From the NCBI GenBank assembly GCA_002633025.1, contig NMRB01001595.1, positions 46,547-110,546 on the forward strand: a stretch of DNA of 64,000 bases, read 5' to 3'. Source of the stretch: Notospermus geniculatus. Lineage: Eukaryota; Nemertea; Pilidiophora; Heteronemertea; Lineidae. Within the stretch, counting starts at the first letter, position 1. Each line of letters starts with the position of its first letter. Positions 1-12,100 of this stretch are shown piece after piece. The notes beneath the pieces were generated by a model that saw nothing but the letters and a program-made list of their open reading frames with translations, searched no databases and was not told the DNA's origin. The position numbers were made by a program, and so were the translations under genes.

Positions 1-122
1 GGGGGGGTCAGACTTGGCATGCTTGGGCGTAGAAACGTGCCGTCTCAGAACGGTACAACAATATAAAAGGGCGGTTTAATAAACTATTGGCATGAACTAT
101 CGAAGTATCAAGTGAACCTTAC

Positions 123-1087
123 TTTTTTGGCAATGCATATAACCGTCTATCGTACTTAAAACCTCATGGTATCCACTGTTGCAGGCGCAAACATTGCCGA
201 TGCAGGCTGCGTAAGGGTCGCGTGTAGCGCAGTAAGCATTGCCGTCATTTTTGGAACCGCAGGCGTCGCCAAGCAAAGCTGGAGAAAAAGATAAATGAAT
301 CTCTTAGTAGGTCCTGGCATTTGAGCGCAAAAGACAATTTTTATCCGATTAACTTTTCTGGCTAAAAAAATATTGCTCTGCCAAAAAAAAGCAATGAAAA
401 GCTTCCGATCCTTACCTTGTACACAGGCGGTGTCGCCGGTTTCACCATAGTAGAGAGAAGTACATTGACACGTTGAGCTGTCACATTTCGTATGATCGAT
501 CGGGGAGGGCTGTTCGTAGTTGCAAAACGTGTGGTTGGTGCAAGGAGAACCCACAGCTGGAAAAAGTTTCGCCAACAATTTTAAACTTTTTGCACACTTG
601 CAATTTTTCCCAAATGTCCCAAATCAGGGCTGACGCTTTCGCACGCCCGCGTGCGAGAACTTTAAGCATGTATTTCAGGTATAGAGGTAGGCTATCAGAT
701 CAATTTTTCTACTGGGGCAAATATGTCCCACGATTTTGTGCCGAATGAAATCTCGACTGAAGTACCTTGAAAGAAACCGCTTAGTTGGTTCCAGATGGGG
801 CTAAGTGTTCAGGCACGAAAAATCATTGAAATTCCCGACGTATTAAATGAAAAAAAAAGGTCGCGCTACAGTAAAAAATTGTTTAAAAAAAGGCGATTCA
901 GTACCGCCACTTCATTGGAAAAAGGGAACTCGAAACGGAGGTTTCGGCACCAATGACGACGACTTTAGTTACCGGCAAAGTTCAATTCGACTAGGCCTAG
1001 TTCATGAACGTGAAATTACTACTTGCTTTTTTGGCCTTCCGCGGTCCAGAGTAGAGCCGCACCGACGAACAGCACACAGAGTAACAT
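123..1087 (-). CDS. Secreted EB/EGF-like cysteine-rich protein, 5' part (3 exons)
   Basis: Three minus-strand exons join in phase 1: 1027-1087, 416-556 and 123-278. The first starts with ATG and encodes a 20-residue signal peptide (MLLCVLFVGAALLWTAEGQK). The other two each encode one small module of about 50 residues with regularly spaced cysteines (motifs SPCTNHTFC, STCQCTSLYYGETG; GDACGSKNDG, NVCACNSGY). This is the pattern of EB and EGF-like modules in invertebrate secreted or surface proteins. One module per exon with phase 1 introns is typical of shuffled extracellular domains. The last exon ends in a good donor, so the gene continues off the left edge. The donor of the first exon is GC (gcaagt) rather than GT; phase and signal peptide support it, but it is inferred. 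The number of modules, any membrane anchor and the function cannot be seen. A possible non-coding upstream exon lies near 1378-1500. It is arranged head-to-head with CCDC18. Confidence 0.7.
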
Positions 1088-1559
1088 CTGAAACGAAGGG
1101 ACAGCGGAGATTTAAGTTTGTATAAAAAGTAGACACATTTGATGAACAAATATGCAATAAGACTAGGCGACGTTCAAGGATTTAGGGCAATATGTGGGCG
1201 ATGCCAAGGGAAGGCCCGTTCGAAGGCCTAGTCCAGGCCCTATACCTGAGCGCGACTAGGCGCGTGAGCGCGGCAAAAGCTTGTTGAGGATAGGCGTTTT
1301 GATTGTGTTTTGGCGCCGCACTGCACCTCCCATGGAGTTCAAAATCGGAATCTGAGGCCAAATTGAAGGAAAACTTACCCTGGTATTCCGCAAAATACGG
1401 TCGTCGATGAGGTATGCGTCCAGACACTGAGAGACAGATTTCCGCAATGACGACTCTCGTCCGCTGTTCGCCTTTTAAGCCCTGCCGGGCTCGATTAGAT
1501 AATACCTGACACTTGGAAAATCGCTGGCCAATCGAGTAAAAGGACTCAAGTTTCATTTG

Positions 1560-2688
1560 ATTTGGAGTTTATTACAAAATAAAGTATGATGAAGCACTGG
1601 GCCGGGGCCAAGGCATTATTGGCCCAGTGAAAGGACTCTGATCAGTTCATGAGTTAGGCCTACGTAAGAGCCGGCAATAAACGCGCGGTCGTCGGCGTGA
1701 ATCACCTTGGGCGTGAACCAAGACCATCCACCTCATTATTATGCAATCTCAGTTGAGGTGTCGTTCCGCTTGTTAGATTTTCCAAAAAGGGTGTGCCGGC
1801 ATGTACTCAGTAACCGGTGCACCTGGACCCGACAGCATTGACCCCTCCACAGCTGAGATGTGGTGTAACATTTCTTGCGTTCCCCATATTTCAGCGTTTC
1901 CATGAATGATGAGACAAGTTGACTGATGGCACCACCCGGACAATGCCCCGCCCCTATGGTACTATTGTTAGGCGCTAGGTGCCAGCAGCTGACGGCCTTT
2001 ACGGTGGCGCCATCTAAGCTAAACATTTGACTCTTCAGTTGTTGGAGGTAAAAAGACAGCGCCGCTTGCCCCTGGTGGTGATATTCAGAACCAAAACGCG
2101 CTCAGCTCAAACGAAGACATGAACGATTTAAATTCTCTTTTCCTATTTCCTAACATGCCTAGGGAAGAGCAAGCATTATGATGTTTTGATGGGTTGGGAA
2201 ATTCTTTCAATACAAGGAGGTCGATGAATAGCCATTGTAAGTGTAAAAGATCATCCTAGTTGTCGCAGACCTCTCGTCTCGTCTCGTCGCACATCATTTG
2301 ACCATGTCGCATGCGCGGCGGTGCATGCATGGACATGTCGATGATGGATGGGTGGTGCTGCGTCACTGCGTGCAGTGCCAGCATGGCCAGTGGCAGTGTC
2401 ACGTGTGTGCAGATTCATCATGTTATTTTCATTCAGTAGGCTACAGTACAGGCACGGGCCAAGTGATGGCGCCCGACTTCAGCAGTCAGTCAATAATATT
2501 AAGGCCACATAAAAAAAACAGTTGTTCAGCGTCCCCGCCGACACCCCAAAAAACCAACGACCCGAATTTTTAAAACAAATTATTATTTAGCCTAGCCTAG
2601 GCCTAGGCCTAAAAGAAACCCGGAAGAAAACGAAAGAAGCATGCAAAAAATGACAGAAGAAATGATCCAAAGGTCACTCCTCAATAAA
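1560..2688. other. Intergenic stretch between EB-type gene and CCDC18, no gene seen
   Basis: I see no coding potential supported by splice sites or family similarity. The stretch holds CpG-containing single-copy-looking sequence, a palindromic GGCCNNGGCC-type word near 1600-1640 (a SINE remnant) and AGGCCTAGGCCT runs near 2590-2610. The promoters of the two divergent genes should lie between 1100 and 3160, but no core element can be assigned. Confidence 0.5.
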
Positions 2689-2956
2689 TACACCGATTTC
2701 ACAACTCGCAGCGATCACAGCGCCCCTGGTAGACATGGTAGATCATGCACCAGCCATTTCCAGTTGAACCTCGCCTCCACGTAAATTTCCCAGGCGCGAG
2801 GTTTGTTTTTAACCTCACCACCAGGAGTAAGGTTAATATTTCCTAGATCGAGGTTACCTTACTCCTGGTGGTGAGGTTAAAACCTAGGAATTTTACCTGG
2901 AGGTGAGGTTCAACCGGAAATGGCTGGTGCATAATGTGAGTTGTGAAATCGGTGTA
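2689..2956. mobile_element. Foldback MITE flanked by TA
   Basis: Two long imperfect arms form an inverted repeat. The ends read TACACCGATTTCACAACTC and, in reverse complement, the same at 2938-2956. The arms continue through a shared GCACCAGCCATTTCC segment and an inner pair built on AACCTCACCACCAGGAGTAAGG. There is no ORF. The TA at both ends fits a Tc1/mariner-type target, but the class is an inference. Confidence 0.75.
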
Positions 2957-3159
2957 GGCCTATTCAAATCAAATTTCGCGCCGAAGGAGGTGCGTCATCC
3001 TGCGAGTGCGCGGCACACTTGACATTAGCTAGGCCTAGTAGGGGCCTAGTAGGCCTAGGCCCTCATGGCCCTACGAGTCAGTCCCCTTACTTTTGTCATA
3101 GCCTATTTATTATTCTGTTAGTACCATACTTCTAGGTTGATAGCTTTTGAAAGCTAAAA

Positions 3160-6100
3160 ATGACGGAGCGGAGGTTGGCATCTAAAGTGGTTCAGTCCAG
3201 TTCCAAAGAAGATTTGCTGATAAGAAATGTCCATGACTTGAGGAAAAGACTTCAAGAGACGGAGAGAAGTTTACAGACATTGAGCTGCATCGATGATGAT
3301 GATGATGATGATGATGGACAGCCAGCATTCACCAGGTAGGCCTGAAGGACTCCAGCCTAACTGGGGTACTGCTGCATTTTGACATCAAGGAAATGTGCTC
3401 ACATTCAGGTTACATTACAATGCATTTTTAAAATAAGCTACCCTTTTGTTATATTTTTTGAATGTGATGTTGACAGATACTTGAATGACTGTCAGTTCAC
3501 AAAGTCATTGTTTGCCTATTTCATTTCAGCACATTCCGTTCTGGATCGAGCGGTGTCACGCCTCACCCAAAGGTCCCACCTCTGACCCTAGATGTATCGC
3601 CAGATGATGGAGTGGAGAGCTACCATCCTCTCAGCCAGGTATCAACAAGCACAACTAGCCTCGGCCTTGGTGCATCGTTCAGCAACTTTGAGAGGAGAAT
3701 GCCTCCCCGTTATAGCACACCACGTGAAAAGGTTGGAATTATTTTCTCAATAAATGTGATCCGCTGAGGCAAAAGCAGACACATGTCGCTCCTAGCTTGG
3801 CAAGTTGAGACCAAATGTTCGTCAGTTTCACTATTATCTGTCTATTATTAAATCTGAAATTTCCATTCTCTCCTGTCATCTTGGTTTGCTGAGGCTCACC
3901 TTCTGAGGGACATGCGTCTCTTTTTGCCAGAGCGGTTCACAAATATTGATGCTCTGTGCTCTGTGTTCAGGGCTGACATTGGAACGGAGTCTTTCACTTT
4001 GATGTGATTTAGCCAAATGAAGTGAAATTATTGTATTAAGAAAATGTTTATTGATCATACAAATATACATACAGGTCCCAATTTACAACTGACAAAGTCT
4101 AGCATTTACAAATACTATACAATATACCAGTACCAGAAATAAAAGCTATCGATAATACTTCAAGCAATGTAAAATTGATATATTCATCTCCATAAAAGTT
4201 ATCTTACAAAGAGGCAGGTTCTATGTGGAATGTTTTACCTTTAAGTCAAGTGGAGAGGAGGGAGATAAAAAATTGGCTTGTCCTATCTTGACCTACTTGA
4301 TATCACAATAACACACTGACCCAAATATATGTATATGGACCAAAATATTCTTCTTACACGTTTCTTGATGAGCAAATGGAAAAAAAGTAAATATTTCCAT
4401 GATTCAGATTCCTTGGTTTGCTTTCATTCAACCTCCATTGTGAGATATATCATGTATAAAGAAAGACGTACTAAATCCAATCAACCAATTGTAAAAGAGC
4501 TAAAACTTTAAAAGAAGACGGCTTGCTCTCTTCCAATGTGTCCTGTGCCCATGTGTAAAAAATGTTCATAAAATCTATGAAAGACGTTTCACTACACTGT
4601 TGATTGTTGAATTTGAACGTGAACTTCCTGTGGATTCCGCACATATTCTGGTTCGCTGGTGTTGAGTGTTGCGGCTGGCACATTCTCTTCACCAGCCTTG
4701 CCTGTGTCATTGTGATTGGTCGAGTCGGTGGACGGATTGACATACACCATCTTGTGCAACGTATATGCCGTTTTGGCAGTCCAGTGGCGGAAAATCAACC
4801 TATAAGGCCACGAGAAGAACAGGACGGTTGCAACCCAGAACCAGGTTTCTGTCATCCACCACGCTTTATTGTGCATGTCAACAAACGCTGTCACACGCCA
4901 TTTAAAACCTGGAATATCAGTTATGAGCTTGATGTTGAGATTCTTGTCCTTGTCCTTGTTACGATCGATCATTGCTTGCAATTTGGCATTGTACAAGTCT
5001 TTTGTGTACAAGTCGCCGAAGTCCACCTCTTTTCGTAAACATAGCCGAGTCGCTTTCAGATTCCGACAATTCTTCACATCTTCCGCTGAAACATCCCGGC
5101 ATCTGTCAAATTTTATTTCCTCCTCTTCCTTGTGGGTGACAATGAAGGCCATGTACTGCTCGGTCCGCGTGTGAACATGCCCGTACGTATCTGTGATCGT
5201 GACCGTACGTTCACGCTCCTCCCAATGTCCACACGTGGCCTTTAACGTAATCAATGGATCAATCTTTTTCATCCGTTCGATGTAGAATTTAATGCTGTCT
5301 GTTTTGAGAATGTTACGGATGTAATTCCGTTCACGCGATTTGTAAGATTCGTAAATGATGAACAAGGGAATGGCACAGATCATAAACAGGGACATGCCGC
5401 GGAGGAACTCTAGCACAAAACCTTTTCCATAACACTGCGTGGATTCACAACCAATCACAAAGATCAACCAGAGCCAGAAGGAGATGTAAAAATCTAGCGA
5501 GAAGATGCGTATAAGTTCCCAGATTGAGAATCGGTTTTTCTTCGGTTCTTTTTGTTGGTCCTGTTTGATACGGATGGTCGTTTGATCCTCTTTGGCAGCC
5601 GGTTCCTCACCATGTTTGTACTGTGGGACTTCCGTCACCGTCCGCTGTGTGAAGCTGCTGAATGTTCCCTCCTCACTCTCCTCCTGAAATACATAACAGA
5701 ATTAAAATTCATGTACCAATCGTTTGTGGAATTAACCATTTCAGTGCCAAGCTTTTCTGCGGTGTTAGGCCAAATCCCACAAAAGCGCTGCAGCAACATT
5801 ATTGCCTCGGCCAGGGGCGGGTCCAGGATTTGGGAAAAGAGGGGGCGCCCTAAGCTTGGAACATTGAAATTTGCTCCAAATTCCATGGTTGATTATACAG
5901 ATCTGTTGGCTAAATGGGAGGGGTGCCCCTCTGGATCCGTGCCTGGCAACATACGTTCAATGTCATGCTAGTTCACTTGAAAACAGTTCTATGGTGTCAC
6001 TTGTGCCACGTTGTGGCAAGAATCCGCTGTCAACCCAGTGGCGTCTGAATATGGCGAGTTTTTGACAGCGGTTCCTCGGGATGTCCTCTGTACTGTATTC

Positions 6101-9100
6101 GGTGAACAAAATTAAACGAAATACTCACCGGGATGGTCTCAAGGCCAGCGTTGTCGTAGGCAATGTCAAACAGATCAGGCTCCTCCTCTTTCTTCTTCGT
6201 CTGCTTCTTGCAGCATCCACGATACCCCCAGATTACCATCGGTACAATAAGCTGCAGGCCGAATGCAAAGAGCATTACGATCGGGGTGAGCCATGGTTGA
6301 TTCATTGTGGCAGATGCCCCAAGGATTGTCCAACATTCAACAATATCACCTCGGCAACTTTCTTTGGTGCTCAGATGTCTGGCCTGTCACTTGGGCTACT
6401 TGTGTTTACTGAGCTGTGGTTGGAAGTTTTTCTTTGGTTCTTGATAGATCGCGAGTTTATCCTTCTGCAAAAATAGAATCAACACATTTGATTTGTGGAA
6501 AATGTTGGAAGAAAAAATTGGGAATTTTAACCTGTTTTCAAGAAGGATCTGTCATCTCATGTTCTTAGGAAGGGCTCAAGTAGAGTAGGCCTATAGCGGG
6601 CCAAGCCATGGGAAGTGCACCTAGTGTGTGTAACGCGCCACTTTATATGCAAAAGCAGCCGTAAAGGATGTCAAGATTTGGGGTGGAGGAACGCCAAGAG
6701 ACCAAAAGAACTATTTCATAATTCCTTTTACCGACCACACCTTCAATTCTGCAAAGCAAACATTCAGCCATTACCTAACTAAAAGTCAAACACTATAGCG
6801 CCGAGCGCTACATGTGTACTAGGAAAGAGCAGCAATGTGTGGAGATGTGTCACTTCCCACTGCTTGGCCTGCTATAGTCTACTTGACCCCTTAGGAGGGA
6901 GCTAGTACCAACTCAACTCGGTCTCATCAGTCAAGCTAAATCTGACTCCATGCCCCAGCATAAACCCGATTTGCAACATTCGTAACTTTGCTACATGATC
7001 ATAGGGGTGTCATGTTTGAGTGTCCAGTTTTCAATCTAGCCCGCCCCACCCCCAAAGAGGAGTTCCTCTCAACAAAATGGTGAACGTATTGTCAAGAAGT
7101 TAAACCAATACATAGGCCTACATGGCAAAACACACCCTACCCCTTGAAGTATACAGATGTATGAATGCATGTGCCCACATTCTACGATACAATCTATGCT
7201 GCACATTCACGACACCACATATCACAGACACGTGTTGATTCATTCATGATGTTGACCATACATGTATACCACAGTTCTGGACTCAGAAACATGAGATCTT
7301 ACCAAAAAGTGGAGTACGAAAGTTAGGACAGAGAGACATCTAGCTAAAATGCCACATCATAAAATTCTCCTATTCCTAGTAGACCACTGAGTGCTGTGCT
7401 CTTGACTAATATAAACCCACTCTAGTTGAGTATTACCTGGGGTTGGCCTACTTCTAATCAATAGCGATTGATCAATACCTTCCATATATCACAATAGGGC
7501 TCAGCTCGCTGAGCGTGAAGGGGCATTGAATGGAATGTCTTTGAATTCCCAATATGAGTTAAGCTGTCTTCGGTAAATCTATTGAAGTGGGTGTGGAATG
7601 CATCAATCGGTGGTGTGGAAAAATAGTATGCAACTCATAATAATAGGAATTTGAATAAAGTGACCCATAGCACCTGTTGCCTTCATTATAATCCCCCAAA
7701 CCTATGGTATTAAAATCAGTATACAAGGCCAGACCCAAAAATATGTCTGTTTGCTGTAACCCTACCCTGCCCTAACAGCTTGGGTAGGTAGGAATAGGCA
7801 TATATTTTTATTTTTTTTAGTTGGAGGTGGAAAAAAATTAGCAATTTCCACAAAATAAAAAAAATATATACTAGTGTTTAAAAACAATGTCTTTTGGGGT
7901 TTATGATGCATTGGCATTCAGTTTTGAAGTGTAAAAAGTTTTAGGTCGGCATACTTCGTCATTGCCGGTCGGCAAATCGGGTCATTTGGGGCTTTAAAAA
8001 AACATATTGGCTAATACCCCCAGAAAAAGCTTTGGGTCGGTACCATTTATGTAGGGTCGGTCGGGTTACGGCAAACAGACATATTTTTGGGTCTGGCCCA
8101 AGTTCCTGATGTAATACAAAATCTTTCATTGGTGTGACTATGAACAAAGCAAACAAACAGAAAAGGATGAAGGGGGTTATAAATTTTGACAAGTCTTCAT
8201 CCCTCATTGCCTTTCTGTGTTACCCAATACAGTGGAACCTCCCTTAGTGGACACCTGTACCTACAGGACACCTCTCTATTAAGGACACCAAAATCAGTCC
8301 CAAATTGATCATTTCTTTACATTTTAAGTTGTTTAATGAGAATATTACCTCTCAATTGAGGACAGCATTTGTAGTCCCAAAGGTGTTAAAATGTACATTG
8401 TGATGGGTGACCAATATTATAGAAGCAGCAAAGGTGATAACTGTGGAATTGAACTTAAAAGTACCGGTACCGTTACCTAAGGATTGCACCGTTGGCACTC
8501 TTCAAATTACCAGTATGTTGAATGATACTCACTTCGTTCCCAACAATAAAACTTATCAGGAGATTCAGGTCACTTCACTCAGCTCCACTGCCTCCCATGT
8601 TGAGATGGCTTCAATTAAATACCCTATTTCATGATTTTGAGAAAAATTTTTATGGCATTAAACTTGAAATACCGCTAAACTTTTCGTTTTTTTTGTTTCA
8701 GCGCAGCATGTGTTCCCAGCCATCCTTGTCTGCCAGCTCCATCGAGCAGGATAACGAGACATTACGAAGAAAATTACAGTCTTTACGAGAAGAAAATGCC
8801 AACATGGTCACCGAGAACCATAAACTTTTGAACGAGGCGGAGAAATTGGAGTATGATCTTGGTCGGGCTAATGCTGAGGTGAGGATCGAGATTGTTTTGA
8901 TGTTTTCAATAATAGACCTCCATGCAATCTGTCAAAACTGGCTCTGAAGATGTGCAAGTGCTTGACCTCATATTAGGCCTCAAATGTCACCATTTACATT
9001 TTGATTGGCGTGGTGATTGACAGTAAGTGACGAATCCTGAACTTGTATTTCAGATTAATTTTCTCAAAGAAGAAATTGACAAAAAATCCCAAGGTGCCAA

Positions 9101-12100
9101 AAAGGTGTTAGAATTACAAGAAAAGTTGATGAACTTGGAATCCGAGGTGGAAATGCAGGATAAAGCCCTTCGTGATGCGGAGGATCGCTGCGATATCAGT
9201 CATCAGAAACTGGATGAATCTCGACTGGAGGTCGATAAGTTGAACCACGAGGTTGACAGTTTGAAAGATGAACTGGCGGCTGAAGTTGAGAGGCATCAAC
9301 GGACGGGAGTGGAAAAGAAGGAAGCGTTGGCGGGGATTGATGAGCTGCAGGCCGGCTTTCAGGATTATCAGAGGAAGGTTAAGGATAGACTTAGAAAGGT
9401 GCGTTGTACCATACTACATGTATAAGTAAAAAGGGTGAAAGGGCTGGCATTGGAATTGTACTCGCAAGGAGGCACAGGTTCAGGGGCCATATTCATGAAG
9501 CCTTCGCAACTTTGCGTGTATGCAAATCTATTGTAGGGCAGTCAGTGAACAATAGGGCATGTGCAGCCAAACAATAGACTTGTGTGCATGCAAAGTTGCC
9601 CCAGGTTCGAGTTTTCCTGTCAGATTTCTGGAAAATGATGGCAGTGTAAAGCACTTGGGATGGTAGGCCTGCAAAGGTGGAAAGTGTTGTCTGAAAACTC
9701 AACATCATTGGATAGATGTTCTATTTTTCAGCACCAAAGCAATGAAGAACTTTTACGGGAAAATTTCGAAAAAGTGAAACACGAACGTGACGATCTTTCC
9801 ATAAAGGTCACCAGCCTCGAAGCACAACTGAAAGATGTGAATGAAGAAATCAAGCGATTTCAAGACGTGACGAATCATAATCAGGAGACGAAAGATGACC
9901 TTGAGCAGCGTAACTGTGACCTTCAAGCTCAGGTGAAAAGTCAGGCTCAGAAAATTGGTAGGTTCGCAAATGTTAGGCACAGTCACCGTCGTTATTGTAA
10001 AGGGTTGAAAAACAAGATGATCAAAATTTCCAGTGCTGAATTTATTGCTGCCACTATTTAGGGGTTTACAGTATTTCTAATGTTCCCTAAACCTCTCTTC
10101 TCCACAGGAATGCTCCAAAACCACCTCCTGGATTTCAATGCCTTGAAATCAGAAAATAAAGACTTAGTTCAGACAATAAATCAACAGAAATCACGACTCG
10201 ACGAATGCCAACAAGAGGTCGAACAAAGTCATAAACAGCTCGCGCGATTAGAAAAATGGGTGAAACAGATGGCACGTGAGAAATCGGAACGGATGACGCC
10301 GAGGTTGTCAACGGTAATATTTTGGTTCTCACATGATGATGATTACCCAACACTCATATCATGCCCGGCCAGGCCGCCTGAATTTCCTGCCTTGTCCTTG
10401 TATGTGTTTCCCACAAAACTAGGCTCAGTGGTGGCAAATCTGGCCCCATTGCCTGGGGTCAGAAAAGCACTGAGGACTTAACGAACCCTAATGAATGGAA
10501 GAAATTTCGAAAGTCATGATTCATTTTCTTTTTTCAGAGGAGTAACGATAGTGGCATCCATGACAGGAAAGCTGGGTCACGTCCACATAGTCCTGGTCAA
10601 CCGTTTAGTAGTTTCAGCAGTTCGGATGGATCACCGGAGAGTGCAAGGGCGATGCTCAGTGACGTTAGGTATGGCATAGAATGGCGTTGATTAAAACTAT
10701 CAGAAACTTGGTATAAGTTAGTTGTTGCCTCATTCTTGACTGGGCGCTAATGTCAGAGGCTGTCAGAGTGGCGCGGCGGAAATACCAGTGCACGTCACCT
10801 CTGAGGTTCCAGGTTCAATCCCCAGTCGGCCCAGCTCTTCATGTGATAGAGAGGGTGACTCTGACAGCCGTTAAAGCATACTCTCTGTTGAAGGATGAAG
10901 TTGGCGATGAAGGAAGCTGAGGTCCAGCACCTACAAGCACGGTTAGCGTCTGCTGGTCTCGATGACAGGAATCAGTCAATGTTGGAAGTAATACGAGGAG
11001 AACTCAACGCTTATGCAGAGAAGAACAAATCAGGTGAGAGAGACCAGGATTTTTGTGGAATTTACTTCCATCTGCATAGGGAGGTTCCACTGTACTGTCT
11101 GTGTTGACCCCCTCCTGGTCCCAGAATTTCGGACTTATTATGGTCCCTACATATCAATGTAGGGACCATCTTGATATCACTGGGTAGGTAGGAAATTTTT
11201 ATTTCTTTCCTTCTTTCTTCTTCCACACTCAATTGGGAGACTATTGTACATAAATTATTAGATGACCTCAAAAACAAGTAGTACCATCGAATAGTTGGTA
11301 GTTGTATCCAGGTCTGAAATGTTAGATACTTTCAAAAAAACGATGTTATGAGTGTTTTGGAAGCAATTTTTGGTGTGAAGTGATGAACTTCAACCATGCT
11401 CTTGGGTTTTTTTTTTTCGTTTGGTTCAGGCAGTAATGATGGAACCGTCTCTNAAGGAATACGTGTGTGTAGTCATTTGTCTGCCCTCCATTGCCTACCC
11501 TGCATGTGTCCTTCACCGGGAAGACATTCCAGGAGGATGGAACCCCAAGAACCTGACTGCTGTGCCACAGAGTCATACCCCTCCTTGCCCTTTCTTCATT
11601 CAATTTCCATTTTCTGATGTAGGGACCATCAAATTTGCTGAAAGCAAATTTCACAGTTCTAGTTTTATTATGTTTCCAATAGGTGAACAACATACCAAAG
11701 AACTAGAAGATGTCATCCGTGAAATGGAAAAAGAGAAGAGCGTAATGAAATCCAAGTTAGCTTCGATGGAGTCCAGGGTTGCTGAGCTGGATGCCCAGTG
11801 TGGTGACCTCAACTTCAAACTCAAGCACCGCAACAGTGATGTGTCAGAGATGCAGCGAGATCTGTCGGCCAAGAATGCCGAGGTTTTCAATTTGGAAAGA
11901 GAGGTTCGTACCCATTGTATACCCTTTATGTGATTAGGGAGCGTGCTGGCACAGTGACAGAGTGTCAGACTTGAAATCGAGAGGTCTCAGGTTTCATTCC
12001 TGGCCGAGTTGCCACTTGTGACTTTGTGTTCTCATCCTATCTGAAAGGATCAAATGATGTGTTGAATGCACTCCTCGAGTTCCCCAGAAAGATTTCTGTA

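Noticed and set aside
1256-1556. Minus-strand ORF ending at a good donor (CAGG/GTAAG at about 1377)
   Set aside because: It could be a 5' non-coding exon of the EB-type gene, but the peptide has no cysteine module and the real signal peptide exon lies downstream. It is not strong enough to list as coding.
1739-2026. Minus-strand 95-aa ORF
   Set aside because: There is no similarity that I recognise, no splice context, and a composition like the flanking intergenic sequence.
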